From JBCAWW01 sp039024315 (GTDB lineage Bacteria; Bacteroidota; Bacteroidia; J057), in contig JBCCQN010000262.1 of NCBI GenBank assembly GCA_039024315.1, positions 1 through 10,280 on the forward strand: 10,280 nucleotides of DNA. The letters run 5' to 3'. Made by a program: the position numbers and the translations under genes. This document shows, in pieces, positions 1 to 7,387 of this stretch. Below the pieces are notes generated by a model. The model was not told the origin of the DNA, did not search any database, and worked only from the letters and a program-made list of their open reading frames with translations. Positions within the stretch are counted from its first letter, which is position 1. The number at the start of each line of letters is the position of its first letter.

Positions 1-281
1 AGTACCTTGTACCCTAATTTTAGCGTTCTGCGCTAGCAGGGAAGAAAAAGTGAGTGAGAAACTAAGTGCAAAAAAGCAGTATTTGAGGAAAGCTTGTGTC
101 ATGGGATATCGCTAAGTTTACTGCCAATAAACCCAGACAAGCTGAGTATAGTTTGAGCTAATTCTGAAGTAAATCTGAATTAATCGGTAAAAGTTGCTAA
201 GAAAGTTTTGGGCGCAAGTAGGTGTAGGCCTTTAATTATTTGTCATTAAACTGTCTACCCAAACAAAAGTCTAAGTACAAT
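1..281. other. Left-edge region without a recognisable gene
   Basis: No convincing reading frame, tRNA or rRNA pattern was seen here on either strand. A frame runs from a TTG at 240 into the lipoprotein gene, but the extra 14 codons would precede a complete lipoprotein signal peptide, so they are more likely leader. A weak hairpin (CTGC, GCTA, GCAG) lies near 29-40. No clean Bacteroidota promoter with both boxes was found, so the promoter of the gene at 282 is not identified. Confidence 0.55.
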
Positions 282-833
282 ATGAAAGCGTTTGCTCATT
301 TTCTTTTTACCCTTTGCCTGTTGGGGTTTATCGCTTGTGGAGAAGAACCCATTGAACCTCAATGTGATGGCTCTTTAAAAGTTGATGTAGTTTCTCAATC
401 GGATAGTGATTGCGAGCAGGATATTGGCCGAGTGGAAGTTAGAGCTATCGGTGGGGATGGTGTTTACCAGTTCAAACTAGATAATGGGGCTTTTCAAACA
501 GGAGCATCTTTTGAGGGGATAGCCTCCGGCGAACACCAAGTCACGGTCAAAGACGGGATGGATTGTGAAGCGACGCTTAGCTTTAGGCTTAAGTCAGGGG
601 TAGTTTTTGCGGATGTGCAAGCTATTATCGCTGCAAATTGCGCCACGAGTGCCTGTCATGATGGTACCACCAATCAAATAGATCTCCGACCTGCCGCCAA
701 TATCAAGAGTCGAGCTAATAGTATAAAAGCTTTGACCGAAGACAAATCTATGCCACCAGATACGGCGGCCACTTCTCTTACAGACAGTCAAATTCAATTG
801 ATCGGCTGCTGGGTGGATGATGGAGCAAATTAA
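282..833 (+). CDS. Lipoprotein with one SprB-like module and a cytochrome c-like heme site
   Basis: This is a predicted lipoprotein of 183 residues, probably anchored in a membrane and facing the periplasm or cell surface. The ATG at 282 is chosen because it starts a proper signal: MKAF, a hydrophobic stretch, then a lipobox FIAC with the lipidated Cys at 19. Residues about 28-106 form one SprB-like module (IGGDGVYQFKLDNGAFQTG, then GIASGEHQVTVKDGMDC), with Cys44 and Cys95 placed 51 apart as in the giant protein at 2675. Residues about 107-183 resemble the small cytochrome c-like domains of Bacteroidota lipoproteins. They show a CX4CH heme-attachment motif at 120-126 (CATSACH), a possible distal ligand Met157 in KSMPPD, and a closing LTDSQIQLIGCWVDDGA typical of this group. 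Heme binding is inferred from the motif, and X4 spacing is longer than classical CX2CH. An electron-transfer or sensing role is possible; the partner is unknown. It is convergent with plsC. Confidence 0.85.
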   Translation: MKAFAHFLFTLCLLGFIACGEEPIEPQCDGSLKVDVVSQSDSDCEQDIGRVEVRAIGGDGVYQFKLDNGAFQTGASFEGIASGEHQVTVKDGMDCEATLSFRLKSGVVFADVQAIIAANCATSACHDGTTNQIDLRPAANIKSRANSIKALTEDKSMPPDTAATSLTDSQIQLIGCWVDDGAN

Positions 834-854
834 TGGTGATCGGGCCTAGGAGTT

Positions 855-876
855 TAAGATTGATTTAGAAATCTTA
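855..876. terminator. Possible weak bidirectional terminator between convergent genes
   Basis: TAAGATT (855-861) and AATCTTA (870-876) form a perfect 7-bp inverted repeat with an 8-base loop. It lies in the 40-base gap between two convergent genes and covers the stop codon of the minus-strand acyltransferase. The stem is AT-rich with a single G-C pair and there is no long T-run on either side, so it would be a weak terminator. Position is the main argument. Confidence 0.35.
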
Positions 877-1638
877 TTGCCTAACTACTGCTTCTGCTTG
901 AGGGATGTAGTCAATTTCTGATTTGATCGCCTTTTCAATTTCGGCAAATAGCTCATCAAAATCTCTTTCTTTGGGATCAAGCGCGGGATGGACCTTCCAA
1001 CTCAAACGATCACCAATACTGAGCGGATAATTGCCATAACGAACAATCTTCCAAGTATTATTGATGGTAACAGGCACCACCAAAGCCGAAGGAGCAAACG
1101 CTAATAAAGTCTTCAAGCCTTTAGGAGAAAAATTCTTTGGCACTCCAGTCCGACTACGGGTACCTTCAGGAAAGATCACCGCTGCATAATTGTTTTTCTC
1201 GATATATTGAGCAAACTCCCTCAGGGCAGGGATAGCCTGACTGGGATTTTTACGATCAATGACGGCATTGCCCCCATTGCGAAGATTGTAAGAAATACTC
1301 GGTACTCCCTTCGCTAATTCAATTTTTGCCACAAACTTGACGTGATGTTTGCGAAAAAACCAAAAGAAGGGGGGAATGTCATAGAGACTCTGATGGTTGG
1401 CGACAAATATGATAGGTCTATCAGTCGGTAAGGCTTCTCCTAACTCAAATTTACTGATGGTTCCCAGCAACAAAGTGCTGTAGGTAAGGCCCCAATTGAG
1501 ATAGTCTATTGTCTTCTTTTGGGCGGGATATCCCCCCAAGGCCATCGCCACTCTTTGCAATACGTCAAACACCAACAATAGTAGCAAGAATACCACTATA
1601 TGAATGGGAGAGATAATATAAGAGAGCAATTTCTTCAT
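874..1638 (-). CDS. plsC: 1-acyl-sn-glycerol-3-phosphate acyltransferase (PlsC family)
   Basis: The 254-residue product belongs to the LPLAT/PlsC acyltransferase family, which moves an acyl group onto lysophosphatidic acid to make phosphatidic acid at the inner membrane. Residues about 12-33 are a hydrophobic membrane anchor. The catalytic block NHQSLYD at 81-87 is the NHX4D motif with His82 and Asp87. GGNAVIDR at 122-129 matches the second block, FPEGTRSR at 156-163 is the classic substrate-phosphate-binding block, and VVPVTI at 187-192 matches the fourth. Length is normal for the family, and all key residues are present. The ATG at 1638 places the anchor at the very N-terminus, as expected. 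It is divergent from the gene at 1794 across 155 bases and appears monocistronic in this window. Other LPLAT members (for example on ornithine lipid or other lysolipids) share these motifs, so the exact acceptor is inferred. Confidence 0.92.
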   Translation of the reverse strand: MKKLLSYIISPIHIVVFLLLLLVFDVLQRVAMALGGYPAQKKTIDYLNWGLTYSTLLLGTISKFELGEALPTDRPIIFVANHQSLYDIPPFFWFFRKHHVKFVAKIELAKGVPSISYNLRNGGNAVIDRKNPSQAIPALREFAQYIEKNNYAAVIFPEGTRSRTGVPKNFSPKGLKTLLAFAPSALVVPVTINNTWKIVRYGNYPLSIGDRLSWKVHPALDPKERDFDELFAEIEKAIKSEIDYIPQAEAVVRQ

Positions 1639-1793
1639 ATAGCGAAAATTACAGCTTTTCTTAGGATTGGGAAAATTATTCCCTAGAATGCTCGATCCTT
1701 ATTTTGCCACAAAGGGACTTCTGTAAACGGGCAGACACTTCTTCCTGATTTTATAATTATTTTGGAGCCCTTCACATCAAAGGATTTTTTCCA

Positions 1794-2612
1794 ATGCCAA
1801 GGCCTTACGACCGATTAGAAGGATTTATTCATCATGCCATTCAATATGTTGCCATACTCGGGCAGGCTTACACGCCACAACAGGCTGATGATAGCCATAC
1901 CAATATGTGCTGGAATGTCAATCAGCAAGCCTTCACTGGTCATCCGATCCAAGGCCCGACTGACTTTATCCCCGCCTTTTTTCCTGCAGATTTTAGCCTT
2001 CGTCTCCTCACTCATGATGCACAAACACTAGTCAGTATCAAGCTAAGTGAATTGACTTTTGCGCAAGGCTTATCTAGCCTCAAACAAAGACTTGCTGCCA
2101 TGGGCTTTGAGGAGGAGAAATTACAGCCGATCAGTCATTATGAAATCCCCCTCGGCCCCATGGGGGAAATGGGTAAATTTGAGCAGCCAGATCCAGCACT
2201 GCTTAAACATTGGAGTTATGAACGCTCAGAAGCACAAAAAGCAATAGAAGCTGTTTCTACTGCAGCTAAGTTCAAAAGTAGTGTGCAGACTTGGCCTCAT
2301 CATTTTGATGCGGGAATCTACGAAATCCTAGATATCCCTCATGCCGCAGGCGGCCATGGACTGGGACTGGGTTGGTCAGTCCGAGATAAGGTAGCCAACG
2401 AACCTTATTTTTATGTATATCTCTGGCAAGAAAAAGGAGCGATTGATTATGCTAGTTTAGCACCGCTTAGTGTCGGGCATTGGTCGGACGGAGATTGGAA
2501 AGGAGCCTATCTGGGGGCGAGCGAAGCGTTCCCCGCAGGGGCAGAAAAACCACAAGAGGCCATCCAAACTTTTTTACTAGAAGCCAAAGCGACCTTATTA
2601 AGCGCAATTTAA
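1794..2612 (+). CDS. Conserved protein of unknown function
   Basis: This 272-residue protein has no signal peptide or membrane segment and is probably cytoplasmic. I recognise it only loosely as resembling uncharacterised bacterial proteins with a WPHHFD signature. The conspicuous parts are CWNVNQQAF at 39-47, HYEIPLGPMG at 115-124, WPHHFD at 167-172, a Gly-rich stretch GGHGLGLGWS at 186-195, EPYFYVYLW at 203-211 and LSVGHWSDGDWKGAYL at 225-240. The clustered His, Asp and Trp residues could be a metal or ligand site, but this is a guess and no catalytic motif is known to me. An AAAGGA at 1779-1784 sits 9 bases before the ATG and may act as a ribosome binding site. It is followed after 62 bases by the giant adhesin gene, which has its own promoter, so a shared function is not implied. 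Confidence 0.8.
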   Translation: MPRPYDRLEGFIHHAIQYVAILGQAYTPQQADDSHTNMCWNVNQQAFTGHPIQGPTDFIPAFFPADFSLRLLTHDAQTLVSIKLSELTFAQGLSSLKQRLAAMGFEEEKLQPISHYEIPLGPMGEMGKFEQPDPALLKHWSYERSEAQKAIEAVSTAAKFKSSVQTWPHHFDAGIYEILDIPHAAGGHGLGLGWSVRDKVANEPYFYVYLWQEKGAIDYASLAPLSVGHWSDGDWKGAYLGASEAFPAGAEKPQEAIQTFLLEAKATLLSAI

Positions 2613-2619
2613 TCTAGGC

Positions 2620-2649
2620 TTTGGAATCTTTTCCGTAAATTTATTTTTG
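2620..2649 (+). promoter_or_regulatory. Bacteroidota-type promoter of the giant adhesin gene
   Basis: TTTG at 2620-2623 and TATTTTTG at 2642-2649 are separated by 18 bases. This fits the Bacteroidota -33 TTTG and -7 TAnnTTTG boxes at close to their usual spacing. Transcription would begin near 2655, giving a leader of about 20 bases before the ATG at 2675. No Shine-Dalgarno sequence is seen in that leader, which is common in this phylum. Confidence 0.65.
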
Positions 2650-2674
2650 CAAAAGATTTTAAGCCAGTGCGCCT

Positions 2675-5600
2675 ATGTTTACCCATTCCTATGGTCTCGC
2701 CCCAGTGAGACTAAGGTCCATCTTTGTGTTATGCTTAACACTACTTGTTTCCCCGTTAATGGGTCAATTCGCCCTTAACGGTAACGCCACTGCTTTGGGA
2801 AATGATTGCTTTCGCCTGACACAAGCCTTTAACTTTCAAAATGGCAGTGTTTGGTATCTCAATCAAGTCGATGTCAGCCAATCATTTGATCTAATCTTTG
2901 AAGTCAATCTTGGATGCAAAGATGGTGATGGAGCCGATGGGGTTGCTTTTGTGCTACAGCAAGTGAGTACCAATGTCGGTACCGCTGGTGGAGGCTTAGG
3001 CTACGCTGGCATTCAGCCTTCTATTGCCATTGAGTTGGATACTTGGCAAAACAATGAGGTCAATGATCCTTTTTCAGACCATATGGCCATCATGCGCAAT
3101 GGTGCCACTAATCATAATTCTACTAATAATCTAGCAGGCCCAGTCAATATCTCGGCGACTTCTGGCAATGTAGAAGACTGTAATTTTCATGATTTTCGAG
3201 TTACTTGGAATGCGGACTCTCTGATCATGCGGGTCTATTTTGATTGTGAATTACGCCTCACCTACAATGGCAATCTGATCCAATCTACTTTTGGTAACAA
3301 TACCCAGGTATTTTGGGGTTTTACGGGAGCGACTGGTGGCTTTAATAATGTACAGCAGTTTTGTCTTGACTTTATTTCCTTTACCGAGGCACTCCGTGAT
3401 ACGGCCATTTGTCCCAATACCACCGTACAGCTAGATGCAGGAGCAGGCGACACCTATCAGTGGTCTCCGGCTACGGGTCTCAGTGATCCCCAGATTCGAA
3501 ATCCCATTGCTCAGCCCGGTACCTATACTGTAGAGGTGGTAGATGCCTGCGTTTTGCGCTATGATACGGTTACGATCACAGTCAGACCACCGCTAAGCAA
3601 TATTTTGCCCGCTCAATTGATCCTTTGTCAGGGGGATAGTCTAGATATCAATGCCAGTACCGCCGATGCGACCTATCTGTGGTCAGATGGGAGTACCGAC
3701 TCAGTGCTGACCGTAGGACAAACCGGTACTTATTCAGTATCTATATTTGGTCCTTGTGATACCTTGGTCGATAGCGTTGAGGTGATAACTGTCGCTGATC
3801 CGGTCCTGAACGTTCAGGACGTGAGTTGTACAGGTGCGGCCAATGGTAGTTTACAAGTCTTTTACAATAGTTTGCCACCTTACACCTATTCTCTTTTTGA
3901 TGCAGGGGGTAATGCGATTCAAAGCTTTACGAGCAACAATGCCCAAAATAATATAAACGGGGTATTTGCCCCGGGAAACTATACTTTGACCATTATCGAT
4001 GGGGCTGGTTGTAGTCATATAGAAGCCTTCAGCATTCAAGAACCCCAGCCATTACAACTGCAACTACAGCAACAACAAAATATCCTCTGTGGGGGAAGTG
4101 CTACGGGGAGTATTTCGCTACTCGCAAACGGTGGTACCCCCAATTATCAATATTCAGTGGGGGGAGCCTTTCAGGCGAACGCTACTTTCACTAGCCTCTT
4201 AGCTGGTAGCTATCAAGTCATCGTCCGTGATGCCAATAATTGTGCAGATACCATCAATGTCACGCTCACTGAAAATCCACCGCTTAGTGCTTTGGTTGAT
4301 AGTATAGGCACAGTTTCCTGCGCCGGCGGCAATGACGGAAGCGTTCGCCTAGGCGGAAGCGGAGGATTAGGAAACGCTTATACCTACTCGCTCGATGGTA
4401 CAAATTATCAGGCTGCCATAGATTTCGCTGGGCTCACAGCAGGAAATTATACCGCCTTTGTGCAAGACAGTGTCGGTTGTGTGAGCACACTACCTTTTAC
4501 GGTTACCGAACCAGCTCCCTTGACCTTCAATCCTATCTTAACAGATGAAATTGATTGTTTTGGCAATGCCAACGCAGCCTTTTTCGTACAAGCTAATGGG
4601 GGAGTTGGTCCTTATCAGTATGCTTTGCAGAACGGTCCTCTTACCACAGACAGTACGTTTAATAATCTATCGGCCGGTACCTATTTGATTACGGTTGAGG
4701 ATGCAAACACCTGCATTACGACCGCCAATTTTAGCATTGCCCAACCTAACCTGCTGCAATTGGGTACCGATAATGTCCAAATGGTAGATTGCTACCAAAA
4801 TGCTAGCGGAAGCGTGGACCTAGGCGCTAATGGGGGAACTAGCCCTTATCAATATGCGCTAGCTGGCCAGCCTTTTAGTAGCAATGATTTATATGCTGGT
4901 CTCCCTGCGGGGAACTATCTGTTTGTGGTGCAGGATACCAATCTTTGTTTGGATACTTTAAGCCTCACTATTACAGAGCCAGACAGCCTTGCCGCAGCGG
5001 TGATCAATCGAGTAGATGTAGATTGCTTCGGTACTCCCTCCGGTCAATTAGACGTGCAGGGCACCGGTGGCACATTACCTTATCAGTTTACTATCAATAA
5101 CGGCCCGCTGCAAAATACAGGGCAGTTTACGGGACTATTTGCCGGATTTTATACCCTCGCTATCACGGATGCAAATGGTTGCGATGCCAGTGTGGATACC
5201 ATCTTAACCACTCCCACAGGCCTTGCCATCGGAATCTTACAGCAACAAAACATCGATTGCTTTGGCAATAACAATGGGGCCCTGAGCTTTCAAGCCGTAG
5301 GAGGTACAGCACCTTACCGCTATACTACAGATGGGGTGAACTTCAGCCCTATCGGACAAGATCTGATTAATCTACCCCCTGGCGCAGATACCCTTTTGGC
5401 CTATGACGCAAATGACTGTCTTGTGCCAATTCCCTATTTGATTTCGGAACCACCAGCTATCAGCTTCCAAATTGATAGCTTGGTCAACATCAATTGCTTT
5501 GGCGATAGTACAGGCCTGATTAGCCTTCAAGCGAGTGGTGGGGTTACCCCCTATCAGTTCCAGCTAAATGGTGGGCCTTTCCAGACTGATTCACTTTTTT

Positions 5601-7387
5601 CGGGCCTAGGAGCAGGTATTTATCAGTTGATTGTGCAGGACGATAGCGCTTGCACCGCTACCATAGATACGGTCCTAAGTCAATCAGACTTACTGGTCTT
5701 GCAGGCTGATTCGGTGGTGATGATAGACTGCTGGGCTAATAATACTGGCTTTGTAGAGCTCGGAATTACAGGTGGGCTTGGACCTTTCCAGACGCAGATC
5801 GATACTTTCCCCTTTAGCAATGCGCTGACTTACCCCAACCTGGTGGCGGGCGATTATCAGTTCACTGTGGTGGATAGCTTCCAATGTAGCGATAGCATAA
5901 GCTTAACGATCACCCAGCCAGATTCCCTGATCCTCAGCGTGCGAGAGAATAGTCCAGTATTGTGCTTTGGCGAAAATACTGGCTTTATCAACTTGTCTAC
6001 GCAGGGCGGAACGCTTCCCTACCAATTTCAAAACAATGGCGGACCCTTACAGACGGATTCGCTATTTGATTTGTTGAGTGCAGGTGTTTACAACTTTAGT
6101 GTTACGGATAGTCAAGGCTGTACGGCTACTGTTACTGATACTGTCAGCGAACCACCGCTCCTGGAAGCGAATCCCTTGCTGACAGATGTTCGCTGCTATG
6201 AAGAAGGCAATGGCTCGATTGAAGTACAGACCACTGGGGGCATTTTGCCCTATCTCTATAGTCTTGATGGTGGCGTTCTGCAAAGCGGTAACAATTACAA
6301 CTCCCTTGTACCCGGAACCTATAATATAGTCGTAACGGACTCCAATAATTGTAGCGTGCTTCTCGAAAGCCTGGTTATCAACCAACCTGATAGTCTGATA
6401 GTCACTTTAAGTGGGCAAAATATTAGCTGTTTCGCGGGCTCTGATGGGCAGATTGAGGCAGACATTACTGGCGGTAATGGTGGCAATACAATTCTTTGGA
6501 ATGTGGCCTCACTACCTGCAAATCCCAATATCGATAGTCTGATTGCGGGTACCTATCTCATTGAAGTTACGGATAGTTTAGGCTGTGTTGATACCAGTAG
6601 CCTTAGCCTTACTCAACCAGATACTTTGGTAATGGCGCAAGGCGAGATAGTCGAAGCTTTTTGTGATTGGGAAAATGGCGGAGCGAGCGTAATGAGTATC
6701 GGCGGTACTCAACCCTATACCTACCAGTGGTCGGGCCTACCCAATGAAACTTCCGATCAGGTGATTGATGTGCTGGGAGGAGATTATTTGGTGCGTGTGA
6801 TAGATCTCTTAGGCTGTGAAGACACTTTGAGCCTTAGTATTCCAAACACGCCTCCGGCGAACGCTTTGTTCACGACGCTTCCCGATCCGACTAACCCCAT
6901 TTTGCAATCGCAACTGCCTTTGCAGGCAGTCAACCTTAGCGATGGGGCCGTGGCTTACCTTTGGGATTTTGGCAATGGTCAGGGTTCTGAATTAGAAGCA
7001 CCCATCATTAATTTTGACGATACAGGTATCTATCATGTACGCCTGACGGCCTACAACTCCTTTTTTGTCTGCCCAACCGAGTATAGCCTCAATATTGAAA
7101 TCATACCAGACGGGATCATATTTGCTCCTAGCGCCTTTACGCCCAATGGGGATGGAACCAATGATGAGTACTTTTTTAAAGGCGAAGGTGTACCAGAGAT
7201 GACTGCGATCATTTTTGATCGTTGGGGAGCGGAAATCATTCGCTTCAATGCCTTGGACCAAACTTGGGACGGTCGGACCGCAAGCGGCCAAACCGTCCCA
7301 GAAGGAGTATATGTCTATCGTTTACTGGGTACCTTTAATAGCGGCGAAGATTTTGAACGCAGCGGTACCATCACTTTGATTCGCTAA
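2675..7387 (+). CDS. Giant secreted adhesin: L-type lectin, 13 SprB-like repeats, PKD and T9SS C-terminal domain
   Basis: The 1570-residue product is probably a cell-surface adhesin exported by the type IX secretion system. Domains in order are: signal peptide 1 to about 31 (Arg12 and Arg14, hydrophobic core, likely cleavage around MGQ); L-type lectin about 32-240; two Ig-like segments about 241-305 and 312-374, both with a Gly-Thr-Tyr strand motif; thirteen SprB-like repeats 375-1390; a PKD domain about 1393-1477 (YLWDFGNG at 1428-1435); and a gliding-motility/CHU_C domain 1481-1570 (FTPNGDGTND, FDRWG, TWDGRTASGQ, GVYVYRL, final TLIR). The CHU_C domain is the known type B sorting signal of this secretion system. 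The lectin suggests binding to sugars, and the repeats likely form a long stalk. The ATG at 2675 directly precedes the signal peptide. The gene has its own promoter. It is not SprB itself, which is several times longer; substrate and partners are unknown. Confidence 0.9.
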   Translation: MFTHSYGLAPVRLRSIFVLCLTLLVSPLMGQFALNGNATALGNDCFRLTQAFNFQNGSVWYLNQVDVSQSFDLIFEVNLGCKDGDGADGVAFVLQQVSTNVGTAGGGLGYAGIQPSIAIELDTWQNNEVNDPFSDHMAIMRNGATNHNSTNNLAGPVNISATSGNVEDCNFHDFRVTWNADSLIMRVYFDCELRLTYNGNLIQSTFGNNTQVFWGFTGATGGFNNVQQFCLDFISFTEALRDTAICPNTTVQLDAGAGDTYQWSPATGLSDPQIRNPIAQPGTYTVEVVDACVLRYDTVTITVRPPLSNILPAQLILCQGDSLDINASTADATYLWSDGSTDSVLTVGQTGTYSVSIFGPCDTLVDSVEVITVADPVLNVQDVSCTGAANGSLQVFYNSLPPYTYSLFDAGGNAIQSFTSNNAQNNINGVFAPGNYTLTIIDGAGCSHIEAFSIQEPQPLQLQLQQQQNILCGGSATGSISLLANGGTPNYQYSVGGAFQANATFTSLLAGSYQVIVRDANNCADTINVTLTENPPLSALVDSIGTVSCAGGNDGSVRLGGSGGLGNAYTYSLDGTNYQAAIDFAGLTAGNYTAFVQDSVGCVSTLPFTVTEPAPLTFNPILTDEIDCFGNANAAFFVQANGGVGPYQYALQNGPLTTDSTFNNLSAGTYLITVEDANTCITTANFSIAQPNLLQLGTDNVQMVDCYQNASGSVDLGANGGTSPYQYALAGQPFSSNDLYAGLPAGNYLFVVQDTNLCLDTLSLTITEPDSLAAAVINRVDVDCFGTPSGQLDVQGTGGTLPYQFTINNGPLQNTGQFTGLFAGFYTLAITDANGCDASVDTILTTPTGLAIGILQQQNIDCFGNNNGALSFQAVGGTAPYRYTTDGVNFSPIGQDLINLPPGADTLLAYDANDCLVPIPYLISEPPAISFQIDSLVNINCFGDSTGLISLQASGGVTPYQFQLNGGPFQTDSLFSGLGAGIYQLIVQDDSACTATIDTVLSQSDLLVLQADSVVMIDCWANNTGFVELGITGGLGPFQTQIDTFPFSNALTYPNLVAGDYQFTVVDSFQCSDSISLTITQPDSLILSVRENSPVLCFGENTGFINLSTQGGTLPYQFQNNGGPLQTDSLFDLLSAGVYNFSVTDSQGCTATVTDTVSEPPLLEANPLLTDVRCYEEGNGSIEVQTTGGILPYLYSLDGGVLQSGNNYNSLVPGTYNIVVTDSNNCSVLLESLVINQPDSLIVTLSGQNISCFAGSDGQIEADITGGNGGNTILWNVASLPANPNIDSLIAGTYLIEVTDSLGCVDTSSLSLTQPDTLVMAQGEIVEAFCDWENGGASVMSIGGTQPYTYQWSGLPNETSDQVIDVLGGDYLVRVIDLLGCEDTLSLSIPNTPPANALFTTLPDPTNPILQSQLPLQAVNLSDGAVAYLWDFGNGQGSELEAPIINFDDTGIYHVRLTAYNSFFVCPTEYSLNIEIIPDGIIFAPSAFTPNGDGTNDEYFFKGEGVPEMTAIIFDRWGAEIIRFNALDQTWDGRTASGQTVPEGVYVYRLLGTFNSGEDFERSGTITLIR
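2768..3394 (+). other. L-type lectin domain of the giant adhesin
   Basis: Residues about 32-240 match the legume-lectin-like fold found in bacterial and eukaryotic L-type lectins. GADGVAFVLQ at 86-95 supplies the expected sugar-binding Asp88. IAIELDTWQNN at 117-127 followed by NDPFSDH at 130-136 carries the acidic, Asn and His residues (Glu120, Asp122, Asn126, Asp131, His136) where the family binds calcium and manganese. FHDFRVTWN at 171-179 and VYFD at 187-190 match the core strands that follow. All main metal-site positions look intact, so sugar binding is likely; the sugar is not predictable from the sequence. Confidence 0.85.
3797..6844 (+). repeat. Thirteen SprB-like protein repeats, period about 78 residues
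   Basis: Residues 375-1390 fall into 13 head-to-tail modules ending at 457, 535, 613, 691, 769, 847, 926, 1004, 1082, 1160, 1238, 1315 and 1390. Nine of them are exactly 78 residues. The shared pattern is: hydrophobic strand, (I/V)xC(F/Y)G, a short Asn/Ser/Gly turn, G-x-(I/V)-x-(L/V), GG(T/V)xPYQY, an Asn-Gly turn, (F/L)xxLxAGxYxxxVxDxxxC, then a strand closing with (E/Q)P. Every module holds one Cys near its start and one near its end. Repeat 1 has an insertion and repeat 13 is the most divergent. At the DNA level the copies differ strongly in codon use, so this is an old array rather than recent duplication. Confidence 0.92.
7115..7387 (+). other. CHU_C gliding-motility-type C-terminal domain (T9SS sorting signal)
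   Basis: Residues 1481-1570 match the roughly 85-90 residue domain at the end of many large Bacteroidota exoproteins. The ordered landmarks are APSAFTPNGDGTNDEYF, IIFDRWGAEI, TWDGRTASGQTVPEGVYVYR and the last residues GTITLIR. In characterised flavobacteria this type B domain directs secretion through the type IX system, often with the help of a PorP/SprF-like partner. No such partner gene is next to it in this window. Confidence 0.92.

Noticed and set aside
163..184. Imperfect tandem repeat of 11 bases (TCTGAAGTAAA, TCTGAATTAAT).
   Set aside because: Only two copies in an AT-rich stretch, with two mismatches; no function can be argued.
240..281. TTG at 240 as start of the lipoprotein gene.
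   Set aside because: It would put 14 polar residues before a complete lipoprotein signal; the ATG at 282 gives a normal signal peptide.
1699..1764. Two TTATTTTG strings (1699-1706 and 1757-1764) upstream of the gene at 1794 as promoter -7 boxes.
   Set aside because: Each has one mismatch to TAnnTTTG and no TTG at the right upstream distance, so support is too weak.
6062..6385. Open frame of 107 residues on the minus strand inside the adhesin gene.
   Set aside because: It is a shadow of the repeat coding sequence, with no recognisable motif and no promoter or ribosome site.
3797..6844. Regular repetition that might suggest a CRISPR or satellite array.
   Set aside because: The period is about 234 bases, it is fully coding, and the DNA copies are diverged; it is a protein repeat array.
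663..7369. The palindrome GGTACC occurs ten times, eight of them inside the adhesin gene, more than expected by chance.
   Set aside because: Most copies encode in-frame Gly-Thr in recurring motifs such as PGTY and GGTP of the repeats, so protein repetition explains them.
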